Shown: piece after piece, positions 8,315 to 18,132 of the stretch
Numbering within the stretch: the stretch's first letter is position 1
How the letters are laid out: the number at the start of each line of letters is the position of its first letter
Assembly (NCBI GenBank): GCA_030950925.1
Contig: JAUZQO010000047.1
Coordinates: forward strand, 1-59,044
Length of the DNA: 59,044 bases
Direction of reading: 5' to 3'
DNA from: Mariprofundaceae bacterium
GTDB lineage: Bacteria > Pseudomonadota > Zetaproteobacteria > Mariprofundales > Mariprofundaceae
Made by a program: the position numbers and the translations under genes
Notes under the pieces: generated by a model
Databases searched by the model: none
Told to the model about the DNA's origin: nothing
The model's input: the letters and a program-made list of their open reading frames with translations, nothing else

Positions 8315-9685
8315 ATGCGACATTCAAGAGGTTTGATCCCATATACATTTGTTTTTTTGATAGGCTTATCCCCCCAATCGCTTTCGGCGGCAGAGTCCAA
8401 TCTTCCGCTATTACAAGTGGATTCAGAATTACAGGATAATACACCCATACCGCACGCCCATGATATTCTGACACTTGCCGCTGCGGAAGGCATGGCTTTA
8501 AAGGATAATTCAGGGCTTGCAAGCATGGCAAGTCGAGCCAAAGCAATGGCTCAAATACCACCTCAAGTAGGGACATTGCCCGACCCCCACCTTTCTTTTG
8601 ATGTGATGAACCTGCCAGTGAATACGTTTTCCACCACACAGGAAAATATGACGCAGTTGAAATTTGGTTTGTCACAGGACATTCCTTTCCCCGGTAAACT
8701 TAAAGCCAAAGAAGAAGCCGCACAATTTGAGGCGGAATCAGCCTTGTATGATGTGGGCGAAACCCGTCTAAGGTTGCTTCGTAATGTGGATATTGCATGG
8801 TGGAATCTGTTTTATTTGGATCGCGCTTTGGAAATCGTTAAACGCAATCAGGCATTGCTTCGACAGTTCATTCGTATTGCCGAAACCAAGTACAAAGTCG
8901 GTGAGGGTTTGCAGCAAGATGTTTTGCTCGCTCAGGTCGAACTTTCCAAGCTACTGGATGTGGACATACAGCTTGTTGGCGCACGAAAAAACACAACATC
9001 CAGTTTAAACAAATTATTGAATCGAGCCACCTATTTGGCGATTACCTTGCCGAATAAGGTGATGGAAACATTGCCGAAACTGCCGACTGAAATCGAATTA
9101 CATCGACTCGCTGTAAACAATCGCCCCTTGCTTGCCAGTCAAAACGAACGCATCAGTGCTGCGAGAAAAAGAGTCGATTTGGCTCAACTGGATTACTATC
9201 CTGATTTTAAATTGGGTGGTGGATGGGGTATCCGTAATGGGACAAATCCAGCCAATGGACAAACTCGAGCAGATTTGGCAAGCATTGGTATCAGTTTGAA
9301 TCTACCCATTTTTACATCAACCAAACAAGATCGCGCCCTTGACCAACAGAAAGCAAATGTCGCAAAAGAACAATTTTCCTTACAAGACCAAACCGAAGCA
9401 GTCTGGGCTGAGGCCTCGACAGCATTGGCTGATTTTATCAAAACCAGAGATCAGGCATCCTTATTTAAAGAAGGGATTATTCCACAAGCGAGTCAAACCG
9501 TGGACTCCATGCTGGCAGGCTATCAGGTGAACAAGGTGGATTTTCTTAATCTTGTTCGTTCCCAAATCACACTTTATAACTACGAAACGCTGTATTGGAA
9601 GGCTCTCACAGGCGCAAACCAAAGTTTGGCACGTTTAGAAGCAGCTGTTGGTAAAAAGATTTCTAAGGAGACTGAAGATGAATAA
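8315..9685 (+). CDS. cusC: Outer-membrane efflux protein, CusC/CzcC type
   Basis: This 456-residue TolC-family protein has a signal peptide (cleavage near SLSAAES) and the alternating helical repeats of the family. SQDIPFPGKLKAKEE is the typical segment after the first strand pair, and LPIFTSTKQDRALDQQ repeats the pattern in the second half. A strong AGGAGG precedes the ATG. It forms the outer-membrane channel for the adjacent adaptor and RND pump. It overlaps the adaptor gene by eight bases, so this is a normal C-B-A operon order. The cus symbol rests on the companion pump. Confidence 0.85.
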   Translation: MRHSRGLIPYTFVFLIGLSPQSLSAAESNLPLLQVDSELQDNTPIPHAHDILTLAAAEGMALKDNSGLASMASRAKAMAQIPPQVGTLPDPHLSFDVMNLPVNTFSTTQENMTQLKFGLSQDIPFPGKLKAKEEAAQFEAESALYDVGETRLRLLRNVDIAWWNLFYLDRALEIVKRNQALLRQFIRIAETKYKVGEGLQQDVLLAQVELSKLLDVDIQLVGARKNTTSSLNKLLNRATYLAITLPNKVMETLPKLPTEIELHRLAVNNRPLLASQNERISAARKRVDLAQLDYYPDFKLGGGWGIRNGTNPANGQTRADLASIGISLNLPIFTSTKQDRALDQQKANVAKEQFSLQDQTEAVWAEASTALADFIKTRDQASLFKEGIIPQASQTVDSMLAGYQVNKVDFLNLVRSQITLYNYETLYWKALTGANQSLARLEAAVGKKISKETEDE

Positions 9686-11072
9686 AAATACCATAGGCAT
9701 TGCGGTACTTGCTTTAACCTTGGGTTTGGGTGGTGGCTACTGGTTTTCATCCCAAAATAAATCGGTGACTCTGGAAAGCCAAGGCGGCAAGGTAACAACT
9801 GAACGAAAACCTTTGTTTTATCGCAATCCGATGAATCCATCGGTCACGTCGCCTGTACCAGCCAAAGATAATATGGGCATGGATTATATTCCTGTTTTTG
9901 CAGATAACGCAGCGTCTTCCAATGAGCCTGCGGGTACGGTGACGATTGATCCTGTAACCGTGCAAAACATTGGCGTGCGTACAGCTTTAGCGGAGAGAAA
10001 AACACTAACACGCGAAGTGCAAAGTGTGGGGCGTGTGGATTATGATGAAAAACTCATTACTCGCTTACACCCGAAAACCGAGGGCTGGATTGGCAAGTTG
10101 CGTGTGGATGAGACGGGCGAACCCGTTAAAAAAGATCAAATTCTGTTATCCATATACTCCCCTCAACTGGTATCCACGCAAGAGGAATATCTCTTGGCTC
10201 TGAATAATATGCAAACATTAAAAAACAGTCCTTTTCCAGATATTCGCCGTGGTGCAAAGAATTTATTGCGTTCCACACGTGAAAGGCTTGAGCTATTGGA
10301 TGTTCCAGAACATCAAATTAGAAAACTAGAGAGAACGCGCAAGGTGATGAAGTTTCTACACATTCATTCACCCTTTGATGGCATTGTTGTCAATATTGGT
10401 GCCCGTGATGGGCAATTTGTCACGCCGCAAACAGAACTTTATATGATTGCCGATTTATCCAATGTATGGACGTATGTGGATGTTTATGAATATGAATTGC
10501 CATGGATCAAGCTTGGGGATGAGGTAGATATGCGACTTGCTTCCCTACCTGGTGAAAAATTTTCGGGTAAAATAACCTATATTTACCCTTATTTGAATGC
10601 CAAGACACGCACCATCAAGATACGTCTGGAATTTAAAAATCCCGACATGAAATTGAAACCCAATATGTTCGCCGATGTGACTATTCATGCCAGCAAGCAG
10701 ATCAATGCGATTGTTATTCCGAGCGAAGCTGTGTTGCGAACTGGGACACGAAATGCCGTATTTGTGGTGCGTGGCCCAGGTAAGTATGAACCGCGTGATG
10801 TGAAGCTTGGCATCAGCTCAGATGGGCTTGTGCAAATTCTTGAGGGTGTCAAGGCGGGTGAGGAAGTGGTGACCAGCGCCCAATTCTTGATTGATTCTGA
10901 ATCTAAATTGCGTGAAGCCGCTGCTAAAATGATGGAAGCGAAAAAACCAACACCTGCTGATCCACGCCCTGCGATGGATATGGAAGGCATGGATATGAAA
11001 GGCATGGACGGTATGGATATGGGTGGTATGGACATGAAGGGCATGAATATGAAAAAAGGGGGCGAAAAGTAA
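9678..11072 (+). CDS. cusB: Periplasmic adaptor, CusB type, with heavy-metal-binding segment and Met-rich tail
   Basis: The 464-residue membrane-fusion protein starts at the ATG at 9678 behind AAGGAG. Residues 1-25 anchor it. Residues 47-74 (YRNPMNPSV, then DNMGMDYIPV) form a heavy-metal-binding domain in which the usual Cys are replaced by Met. Lipoyl/beta-barrel segments follow (YDEKLITRLHPKTEGWI, HSPFDGIVVNIGARDGQFV). The last ~30 residues are a run of MDM/GMD units, a probable soft-metal-binding tail. It would hand Cu(I)/Ag(I) from the periplasm to CusA. It lies six bases upstream of the pump gene. Confidence 0.88.
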   Translation: MNKNTIGIAVLALTLGLGGGYWFSSQNKSVTLESQGGKVTTERKPLFYRNPMNPSVTSPVPAKDNMGMDYIPVFADNAASSNEPAGTVTIDPVTVQNIGVRTALAERKTLTREVQSVGRVDYDEKLITRLHPKTEGWIGKLRVDETGEPVKKDQILLSIYSPQLVSTQEEYLLALNNMQTLKNSPFPDIRRGAKNLLRSTRERLELLDVPEHQIRKLERTRKVMKFLHIHSPFDGIVVNIGARDGQFVTPQTELYMIADLSNVWTYVDVYEYELPWIKLGDEVDMRLASLPGEKFSGKITYIYPYLNAKTRTIKIRLEFKNPDMKLKPNMFADVTIHASKQINAIVIPSEAVLRTGTRNAVFVVRGPGKYEPRDVKLGISSDGLVQILEGVKAGEEVVTSAQFLIDSESKLREAAAKMMEAKKPTPADPRPAMDMEGMDMKGMDGMDMGGMDMKGMNMKKGGEK

Positions 11073-11078
11073 ACAGCC

Positions 11079-14000
11079 ATGATTCAGGCAATTATTGATG
11101 GTTCACTGAAAAATAGGTTTCTGATACTGATTGCGACGCTCTTTCTGATTGTCGCAGGCTATTGGGCCGTAAAAAATACACCACTGGATGCGATTCCTGA
11201 TTTATCTGATGTGCAGGTCATCGTGTTTACCGAGTACCAAGGGCAAGCACCGCAGGTGGTCGAGGACCAGGTGACTTACCCACTCACGACGGCCATGCTA
11301 GCTGTGCCATTTGCCAAAGTGGTGCGTGGTTATTCCTTCTTTGGCTATTCGTTCGTTTATATTCTCTTTGAAGATGGGACGGATATGTATTGGGCGCGTT
11401 CCCGTGTACTGGAATATCTGAATTTTGTGAGCGGTAAGTTACCTGCTGAAGTCAATCCTACCTTAGGCCCCGATGCGACAGGTGTGGGTTGGGTCTTTGA
11501 ATATGCATTGGTCGATAAAACAGGTAAACACGATCTCTCACAGTTACGCTCTATTCAGGATTGGTATTTGCGTTATCCCTTGCAAACCGTGGATGGTGTA
11601 TCTGAGGTCGCTTCTGTTGGTGGCTACGTCAAACAGTATCAGGTGGAAGTGGATCCCAATGCGCTACAGGCTTTTCATATTCCGCTATCCAAGGTGAAAC
11701 GTGCGATTCAACGCAGCAATAGCGATGTGGGCGGCAGGCTGATTGAGCGTGGTGAAACCGAATTTATGGTGCGTGGTCTTGGTTATATAAAATCATTGGA
11801 TGATATAAGAAAGATTGCCATAAGCGTGGATAAAAATGGCACCCCCATTCGTTTACAGGATGTTGCCGATGTTCACCTAGGGCCCGAATTGCGCCGTGGT
11901 GTGGTTGATCTTAACGGTGAGGGTGAAGTGGCGGGTGGTGTGATTATCATGCGTTACGGAGCCAATGCGCTTGCCACCATTGATGCCGTCAAAGAAAAAT
12001 TGAAAGAGCTTACAAAGGGCTTGCCCGAAGGCGTGGAAATCGTGCCTGTTTATGATCGCAGTCATTTGATCGAACGCGCCGTGGATAACCTCAAAGATAA
12101 GCTGATTGAAGAGTCCATTGTTGTTTCGTTGATTTGCTTGTTGTTTTTGCTGCACGCACGTTCGGCACTGGTGGCGATTCTTTCGCTTCCTGTGGGTATT
12201 CTGATCGCCTTTATGATTATGCAATGGCAGGGCATTAACGCCAATATCATGAGCCTTGGGGGTATTGCGATTGCCATTGGTGCGATGATTGATGGGGCTA
12301 TTGTGATGATTGAGAATGCACATAAACACTTGGAACATGCCGTACGCGATAAAGGCAGCGAGCTTAATGCCAAAGAGCGTTGGTTGGCAGTAGGGACGGC
12401 CTCTCGAGAAGTGGGCCCTGCCCTGTTTTTCTCCTTGCTGATTATTACGGTGTCATTTTTGCCTGTATTCACATTGCAAGCACAAGAAGGCCGTTTGTTT
12501 GCACCCTTGGCATTCACCAAGACCTACGCTATGGCTGGTGCTGCCATTCTAGCCATCACCCTTGTGCCTGTTTTAATGGGTTATTTTTTACGCGGGAAAA
12601 TTCCTGCGGAAGATAAAAATCCCGTCAATCGCTTTTTGGGTTTTATTCACAAGCCAGCTTTGGATAAAGTCATTCAATGGCGTTGGAAAAGTGTGATAGT
12701 CGCCCTATTGCTATTGAGTGCGACAGCGTATCCGTTATCCAAAATTGGTAGTGAATTTATGCCACCATTGGATGAAGGTGATGTGTTTTACATGCCAACG
12801 ACCTTTCCTGGCATATCCATCACCAAAGCCAAGGAACTGATGCAGCAGACGGATAGAATATTAAAAACCTTTCCCGAAGTGAAGTCGGTGTTTGGTAAAG
12901 TGGGGCGTGTTGAAACTGCGACTGATCCAGCACCCTTATCGATGTTGGAAACCACTGTGCAGCTCAAACCCAGAGATGAGTGGCCCGATCCCGACAAAAC
13001 GACCAAAGCCTTGATGCATGAAATGGATCAGGCGATTAAATTTCCGGGTGTCGCCAATGCTTGGACGTATCCGATTAAAACACGGATTGATATGCTCTCG
13101 ACAGGTATCAAGACTCCGATTGGTATTAAGTTATCAGGGCCTGATCTGGCCGTACTGGAAGAGAATGTTAAAAAAATCGAGCAGGTGCTGAAAAAGCTGC
13201 CCGATACCTTATCAGCCTTTGGAGATCGTACGGTGGGTGGTTATTACTTTGATTTTGATATCAACCGTGATGCGATTGCGCGTTATGGGCTGACTATTGG
13301 CGATGTACAGGATGTGATTCAGTCGGCCATTGGTGGGGTGAATGTCACCCAGACGGTGGAAGGATTGGAACGCTACCCTGTCAATTTGCGCTATCCGCGT
13401 GAATTGCGTGATAACCCAGAGCAACTGGGGCGTGTGCTTGTTTCGACACCGACAGGTGCTCAGATACCACTCTCTCAATTGGCAACGATTAGCACCCGAC
13501 AAGGGCCGCCTTCTATTAAATCGGAAAATGCGCGCCCCAACGCATGGATTTATGTCGATGTGACCACCAGTGATATTGGTGGGTATGTTGCCAGAGCCAA
13601 GAAGCTGATTGAGAAAGAGATTGATTTACCCTCGGGTTATACGCTCGCATGGTCGGGTCAATTTGAGTACATGGAACGCGCCAATGAACGTTTGCGCGTT
13701 GTTGTACCCTTTGCTTTGTTTGTCATCTTTCTACTGCTATATCTGAATTTTGGGAACATCGTTGCACCGTTGGTGGTGATGCTCTCCATTCCATTTGCGC
13801 TGATTGGCGGCTTTTGGTTGGTCTGGTGGCTTGGTTTCAATATGAGTGTGGCCGTGGCCGTTGGTTTTATTGCCTTGGCGGGTGTGTCGGCTGAAATTGG
13901 GGTGTTGGTTCTCACCTTTATCAATCACAAAATCAGCAAGCTACGCCGAGAAAAAGGGCGTTTATTGCAGTCAGAAGAGATTATGGGGGCTGTGCTTGAT

Positions 14001-14240
14001 GGAACCTCCCAACGGGTACGTCCTATTGCCATGACAGCAACAGCGATTATCGCGGGTTTATTGCCCATCATGTGGAGTTCAGGAACGGGTTCAGAAGTGA
14101 TGCAACGCATTGCCGCACCGATGGTTGGCGGCATGTTAACTGCGACGCTGCTGTGTTTGTTGGTCTTGCCTTTGATCTATGGCTTGATTCTTCAATTTCA
14201 AGAGAAGCGTCAGGTAAAACGTATGGAGAAGAAAGCGTAA
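11079..14240 (+). CDS. cusA: Heavy-metal RND efflux pump, Cu/Ag (CusA) type, copy 1
   Basis: This 1053-residue inner-membrane proton-driven pump shows twelve-segment RND architecture. The three methionines that carry Cu(I)/Ag(I) in E. coli CusA are present at M572 (YMPTTFPG), M622 (SMLETT) and M672 (RIDMLSTG). The proton-relay acids lie in GAMIDGAIVMIEN (D405, E412). GEGEVAGGVIIMRYG and GSEVMQRIAAPMVGG are family signatures. The Met triad favours monovalent copper/silver over zinc, cobalt or nickel. It closes the C-B-A operon. A short hairpin (14258-14284) lies behind it. Confidence 0.92.
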   Translation: MIQAIIDGSLKNRFLILIATLFLIVAGYWAVKNTPLDAIPDLSDVQVIVFTEYQGQAPQVVEDQVTYPLTTAMLAVPFAKVVRGYSFFGYSFVYILFEDGTDMYWARSRVLEYLNFVSGKLPAEVNPTLGPDATGVGWVFEYALVDKTGKHDLSQLRSIQDWYLRYPLQTVDGVSEVASVGGYVKQYQVEVDPNALQAFHIPLSKVKRAIQRSNSDVGGRLIERGETEFMVRGLGYIKSLDDIRKIAISVDKNGTPIRLQDVADVHLGPELRRGVVDLNGEGEVAGGVIIMRYGANALATIDAVKEKLKELTKGLPEGVEIVPVYDRSHLIERAVDNLKDKLIEESIVVSLICLLFLLHARSALVAILSLPVGILIAFMIMQWQGINANIMSLGGIAIAIGAMIDGAIVMIENAHKHLEHAVRDKGSELNAKERWLAVGTASREVGPALFFSLLIITVSFLPVFTLQAQEGRLFAPLAFTKTYAMAGAAILAITLVPVLMGYFLRGKIPAEDKNPVNRFLGFIHKPALDKVIQWRWKSVIVALLLLSATAYPLSKIGSEFMPPLDEGDVFYMPTTFPGISITKAKELMQQTDRILKTFPEVKSVFGKVGRVETATDPAPLSMLETTVQLKPRDEWPDPDKTTKALMHEMDQAIKFPGVANAWTYPIKTRIDMLSTGIKTPIGIKLSGPDLAVLEENVKKIEQVLKKLPDTLSAFGDRTVGGYYFDFDINRDAIARYGLTIGDVQDVIQSAIGGVNVTQTVEGLERYPVNLRYPRELRDNPEQLGRVLVSTPTGAQIPLSQLATISTRQGPPSIKSENARPNAWIYVDVTTSDIGGYVARAKKLIEKEIDLPSGYTLAWSGQFEYMERANERLRVVVPFALFVIFLLLYLNFGNIVAPLVVMLSIPFALIGGFWLVWWLGFNMSVAVAVGFIALAGVSAEIGVLVLTFINHKISKLRREKGRLLQSEEIMGAVLDGTSQRVRPIAMTATAIIAGLLPIMWSSGTGSEVMQRIAAPMVGGMLTATLLCLLVLPLIYGLILQFQEKRQVKRMEKKA

Positions 14241-14266
14241 GTACGTGTTTTTGTGATGTGTAGGGC

Positions 14267-14297
14267 TTGACTTATGCCCTGCACATAGCGTTAAACA
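14267..14297 (+). promoter_or_regulatory. Candidate MerR-type promoter upstream of the second pump gene
   Basis: TTGACT at 14267 and TAAACA at 14292 are separated by 19 bases, longer than the usual 17. The block GCTTGACTTATG is identical to the one before the P-type ATPase gene. The spacer dyad is imperfect here. A competing reading is that GTGTAGGGC/GCCCTGCAC (14258-14284) is simply a hairpin behind the first pump gene. A repeat element lies between this site and the gene it would serve. Confidence 0.4.
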
Positions 14298-14305
14298 TGT
14301 CGCGT

Positions 14306-14496
14306 TATAGTCGTTTAGGTATGAATAACTACATGATGTAGTCGTCACCCTCGAATGCGTGTGTCGAGGGTCTATCGATAGATTCCAGACACAAGCACTC
14401 TGGAATGACGGTGGTTTAATACTTAAACGACTATATCGATAGATTCCCGATAAAAAATTTCGGGAATGACGGTAGTTTCATACTTGAATCACTATA
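14306..14496. repeat. Dispersed TATAG-type element, copy B (full unit plus extra right half)
   Basis: A complete unit runs from 14306 (TATAGTCGTTTAGGTAT) to 14435 (ATACTTAAACGACTATA), with hairpins GTCACCCTCGA...CGAGGGTC and GATTCCAGA...TCTGGAATGAC. It is followed at once by a second right half (hairpin GATTCCCGA...TCGGGAATGAC, end ATACTTGAATCACTATA at 14480-14496). This looks like a second element cut at its centre, comparable with the nested copy at 27054. It fills most of the 334-base gap between the two pump genes. The rest of that gap holds the promoter-like site and the ribosome site AAGGAGG. Confidence 0.8.
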
Positions 14497-14574
14497 GATG
14501 GTGTAGTAGAAAAATATGTGCAGTTATTTGCTGGTGAAACATTGAATAACTGCGCGATATGGTAAGGAGGGGAT

Positions 14575-17500
14575 ATGATTAAAAGTATTATTGATGGTTC
14601 GTTGAAGAATGGCATGTTGGTATTCATGGCGACAGCTTTTTTGATTTTGGCGGGTGCGTGGTCGGTAAAGAATATCAAGCTCGATGCCATTCCAGATTTA
14701 TCTGATGTTCAGGTTATTTTGTTTACCAAATTCCCAGGGCAAGCACCGCAGGTGGTGGAAGATCAAGTGACTTATCCTTTAACCACCACCATGTTACAGG
14801 TTCCGGGTGCCAAACTGGTGCGTGGTTATTCGTTTTTTAATTACTCCTTTGTTTATATTATTTTTGAAGAAGGCACGGATATGTATTGGGCGCGTTCGCG
14901 CGTGCTGGAATATGCCAATACAGCGGCACAGAGCCTGCCCGCTGGTGTGAAACCAGTGCTTGGGCCTGATGCCACAGGTGTGGGTTGGATTTATGAATAT
15001 GTGTTGGTCGATAAAACGGGCAAACATGATTTGGCAGAGTTGCGCAGCTTGCAGGATTGGGTGCTTCGTTATCGCCTAGAAACCGTTAAAAATGTATCTG
15101 AAGTTGCTTCCGTGGGTGGTTTTGTCAAACAGTACCAAGTGGAAGTTGATCCCAATATTTTATTGGCCTACAACATTCCACTGTCCAAGGTGAAACACGC
15201 CATCATGCGTTCGAATAACGATGTGGGTGGTCGCTTGGTTGAGATGGCGGAAACTGAATTTTTGGTGCGCGGTTTGGGTTATATCAAATCCGTGGATGAT
15301 CTGAATCAAATTCCTGTCGGTGTGGATAAAAATGGTACACCCATACGATTGATGGATGTGGCGCATGTGCATCTAGGCCCAGAGCTCAGGCGTGGTGCGG
15401 TGGATTATAACGGCGAAGGCGAAACTGCTGGCGGCATCGTGGTCATGCGTTTCGGAGAAAATGCCTTAACCACCATTGAAGCTATTCGTGAGAAGATTGC
15501 AGAATTACAAAAAATTATGCCCGAAGGTGTAGAAATTGTGCCCATGTATGACCGTGGCGCATTGATTGAACGCTCGGTCGATAACCTTAAAGAAAAATTG
15601 TTTGAAGAATTTATTGTGATTGCCTTGGTGTGCATGATTTTTCTATTGCATGCTCGCTCTGCTCTCGTAGCCATTATCACCCTACCCATGGGCATGTTGA
15701 TGGCCTTTATTCTGATGCAATGGCAGGGTTTATCTGCCAATATTATGAGTCTTGGCGGTATTGCGATCACGCTCGGAGCCATGGTGGATGGGGCGATTGT
15801 GCTGATTGAAAATGCCCACAAACATCTTGAACATGGCGAGAAAAAGAAGGGCTCGGAATTAACGATTCCTGAGCGGTGGACGGCGATCAGAAATGCTTCG
15901 CAAGAAGTGGCACCCGCGCTGTTCTTTTCATTGTTGATTATTACATCCTCTTATTTGGTGATATTCACGCTTGAAGAACAATCTGGACGATTATTCAAAC
16001 CCCTAGCCTTTACTGCGACTTATATCATGGCTGCGGCAGCGGTGCTTGCGGTCACCTTGGTGCCATTGTTGATGGGCTATTTTATTCGGGGCAAGATTAT
16101 CCCTGAAGAAAAAAATCCCGTGAACCGATTCCTTAAATTTCTGCATGGCCCAAGCCTTGCCAAGGCACTGAAATATAAAGGTGTCACGCTTACCATCGCT
16201 TTGGCAGTACTACTGAGTGTGATATATCCGCTGGGTAAACTGGGCAGTGAATTCATGCCACCCTTGGATGAAGGTGATATTTTGTATATGCCGACAGCGA
16301 TTCCCGGTATCTCCATTACCAAATCGAAGGAGATGATGCAGCAGATGGATAAAATCCTGATGACCTTTCCCGAAGTGCAATCTGTGTTTGGTAAAAATGG
16401 GCGGGCCGAAACATCCACCGATCCTGCTTCGCTGGCGATGACGGAAATTACCATTCGCGTGAAACCACGGGATCAGTGGCCAGACCCTTCCAAAACCACA
16501 GCTGAATTGAAGCTGGAAATGGACAAAGCCATTCAGTTTCCCGCTGTGGCAAACGCTTGGGGATTTCCCATTAAAACGCGCATTGACATGCTTTCAACGG
16601 GCATCAAAACCCCCGTTGGGGTCAAGATTATTGGACCCGATTTGCTTGTGCTACAACGCCTTGGTAAGCAAATTGAAGGTGTGTTGAAGATGTTGCCTGA
16701 TACCAAATCCGCCATGGGTGATCGTGCTATGGGTGGCTACTACTTGGATTTTGATATTGATCGTAAGAAAGCAGCGCGCTATGGGCTAACGACGGGTGAT
16801 GTTCAGGATGTGATTCAATCGGCGATTGGTGGCATGGATATTACCGAAACCGTGGAAGGACTGGAGCGTTACCCTGTGAATCTGCGTTATGCACGCGGTC
16901 TGCGTAGTACACCTGAAGAGCTGAAACGTATGTTGATTTCGACACCCACAGGTGTGCAGATTCCCATTGCTCAAGTCGCAAACCTTGTGATTCGGCGTGG
17001 TCCACCTTCCATCAAGAGTGAAAACTCGCTGTCTGATACTTGGATTTATGTCGATATTAAGACATCGGATATTGGTGGTTATGTTGAGAAAGCCAAGCAG
17101 GCTGTTGAGGCTAAAGTGAAAATTCCGCCAGGGTATGAGGTGCTATGGTCAGGGCAGTATGAGTATATGCAACAGGCCAATGAACGTATGCAGTTGGCTG
17201 CGCCGCTGGTGTTGGTGCTGATTTTCTTGCTGCTGTATTTCAATTTCAAAACACTGGTTGAGCCGATGGTGGTCATGGCTTCCGTGCCGTTTGCACTGGC
17301 GGGTGGTGTTTGGTTGATTTATTTGATGGATTACAATCTGAGTGTGGCCGTGGATGTGGGATTTATTGCACTGGCAGGCGTGGCTGCTGAAATTGGCGTG
17401 CTGGTGCTGACGTTTATTGGACAGGAAGTGGCGCGTAAGCGTGAAGAGTTGAAACGCTCGCTGACCTCAAAAGAAATCTTTGAAGCCGTGCTTAATGGTA

Positions 17501-17733
17501 CATCTCAGCGTGTGCGTGCGATTGCAATGACAGCCGCCGCCATTATCGCGGGTCTATTGCCGATCATGTGGAGTTCAGGCACAGGATCAAGCGTCATGCA
17601 GCGCATCGCAGCTCCGATGGTTGGGGGCATGCTAACCACACTTATTGTGTGTTTAATCGTGATGCCCGTGTTTTACTGCATCATTTTACAATCCAAAGAA
17701 AAACGTGCCATGCGTCGTGCTGAAAAAGCTTAA
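14575..17733 (+). CDS. cusA: Heavy-metal RND efflux pump, Cu/Ag (CusA) type, copy 2
   Basis: This 1052-residue pump is collinear with copy 1 almost residue for residue in its first 680 positions but clearly diverged, so it is an old duplication or separate acquisition. All three metal-relay methionines are kept (M572 in YMPTAIPG, M622 in AMTEIT, M672 in RIDMLSTG), as are the acids in GAMVDGAIVLIEN. AAGGAGG lies just before the ATG. It has no CusB or CusC of its own, so it must share the adaptor and channel of the first operon or use distant ones. A PII-like gene follows after 19 bases. Confidence 0.9.
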   Translation: MIKSIIDGSLKNGMLVFMATAFLILAGAWSVKNIKLDAIPDLSDVQVILFTKFPGQAPQVVEDQVTYPLTTTMLQVPGAKLVRGYSFFNYSFVYIIFEEGTDMYWARSRVLEYANTAAQSLPAGVKPVLGPDATGVGWIYEYVLVDKTGKHDLAELRSLQDWVLRYRLETVKNVSEVASVGGFVKQYQVEVDPNILLAYNIPLSKVKHAIMRSNNDVGGRLVEMAETEFLVRGLGYIKSVDDLNQIPVGVDKNGTPIRLMDVAHVHLGPELRRGAVDYNGEGETAGGIVVMRFGENALTTIEAIREKIAELQKIMPEGVEIVPMYDRGALIERSVDNLKEKLFEEFIVIALVCMIFLLHARSALVAIITLPMGMLMAFILMQWQGLSANIMSLGGIAITLGAMVDGAIVLIENAHKHLEHGEKKKGSELTIPERWTAIRNASQEVAPALFFSLLIITSSYLVIFTLEEQSGRLFKPLAFTATYIMAAAAVLAVTLVPLLMGYFIRGKIIPEEKNPVNRFLKFLHGPSLAKALKYKGVTLTIALAVLLSVIYPLGKLGSEFMPPLDEGDILYMPTAIPGISITKSKEMMQQMDKILMTFPEVQSVFGKNGRAETSTDPASLAMTEITIRVKPRDQWPDPSKTTAELKLEMDKAIQFPAVANAWGFPIKTRIDMLSTGIKTPVGVKIIGPDLLVLQRLGKQIEGVLKMLPDTKSAMGDRAMGGYYLDFDIDRKKAARYGLTTGDVQDVIQSAIGGMDITETVEGLERYPVNLRYARGLRSTPEELKRMLISTPTGVQIPIAQVANLVIRRGPPSIKSENSLSDTWIYVDIKTSDIGGYVEKAKQAVEAKVKIPPGYEVLWSGQYEYMQQANERMQLAAPLVLVLIFLLLYFNFKTLVEPMVVMASVPFALAGGVWLIYLMDYNLSVAVDVGFIALAGVAAEIGVLVLTFIGQEVARKREELKRSLTSKEIFEAVLNGTSQRVRAIAMTAAAIIAGLLPIMWSSGTGSSVMQRIAAPMVGGMLTTLIVCLIVMPVFYCIILQSKEKRAMRRAEKA

Positions 17734-17752
17734 TGTTGATAAGGAGAGTTTT

Positions 17753-18088
17753 ATGAAGACAAACGCTGTGATTGCCATTATTCGTACCGATGCACTGGAG
17801 CAAGTGGAAGCCTGCTTGCAGGAGCTTGGTATCGAAGGGGTCAGCATCAGTCAGGTCAAGGGTTATGGAGAATACGAGAATTTTTATAGTCAAGATCATA
17901 TGACGGTGCACATTCGTATCGAGATATTTACGGCTGAATCAAAAGCTGAAGAAGTCGCACATTGTATTATGAAGGCGGCGCATGTAGGGCAGCCTGATGA
18001 TGGCATTGTGACGATTTCACCCGTGCATAAATTTTATCGTATTCGGACACAATCAGAAGTTGCATATCATGATGGTTGCTGTGATTGA
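17753..18088 (+). CDS. PII-like protein associated with metal RND pumps
   Basis: This 112-residue protein has the PII/GlnB fold pattern: a beta-strand start (AVIAIIRTDALEQVEACLQE), a T-loop region around GYGEYENFY, and GIVTISPVHKFYRIRT in place of the usual nucleotide-binding C-terminal strand. ATG 17753 follows AAGGAG. A frame-open upstream start at 17705 would overlap the pump gene and is not favoured. PII-like proteins next to CusA/CzcA-type pumps are a known subgroup (PII-NG). Its ligand here is unknown. The tail HDGCC adds two cysteines that could bind metal. Confidence 0.75.
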   Translation: MKTNAVIAIIRTDALEQVEACLQELGIEGVSISQVKGYGEYENFYSQDHMTVHIRIEIFTAESKAEEVAHCIMKAAHVGQPDDGIVTISPVHKFYRIRTQSEVAYHDGCCD

Positions 18089-18132
18089 TGAGCTTGTTGT
18101 ACACATGTTGGAAAAAATAAAAGGAGTGTCTT

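Noticed and set aside
10685-11080. 131-residue minus-strand frame opposite the end of the cusB-like gene
   Set aside because: It is the complement of the GMD/MDM codon run and gives only an Ile/Pro/Met pattern. No start signal is present and the sense gene is secure.
14575-17733. Second CusA as an assembly duplication of the first
   Set aside because: The two frames differ at many positions throughout and have different neighbours, so they are true paralogues.
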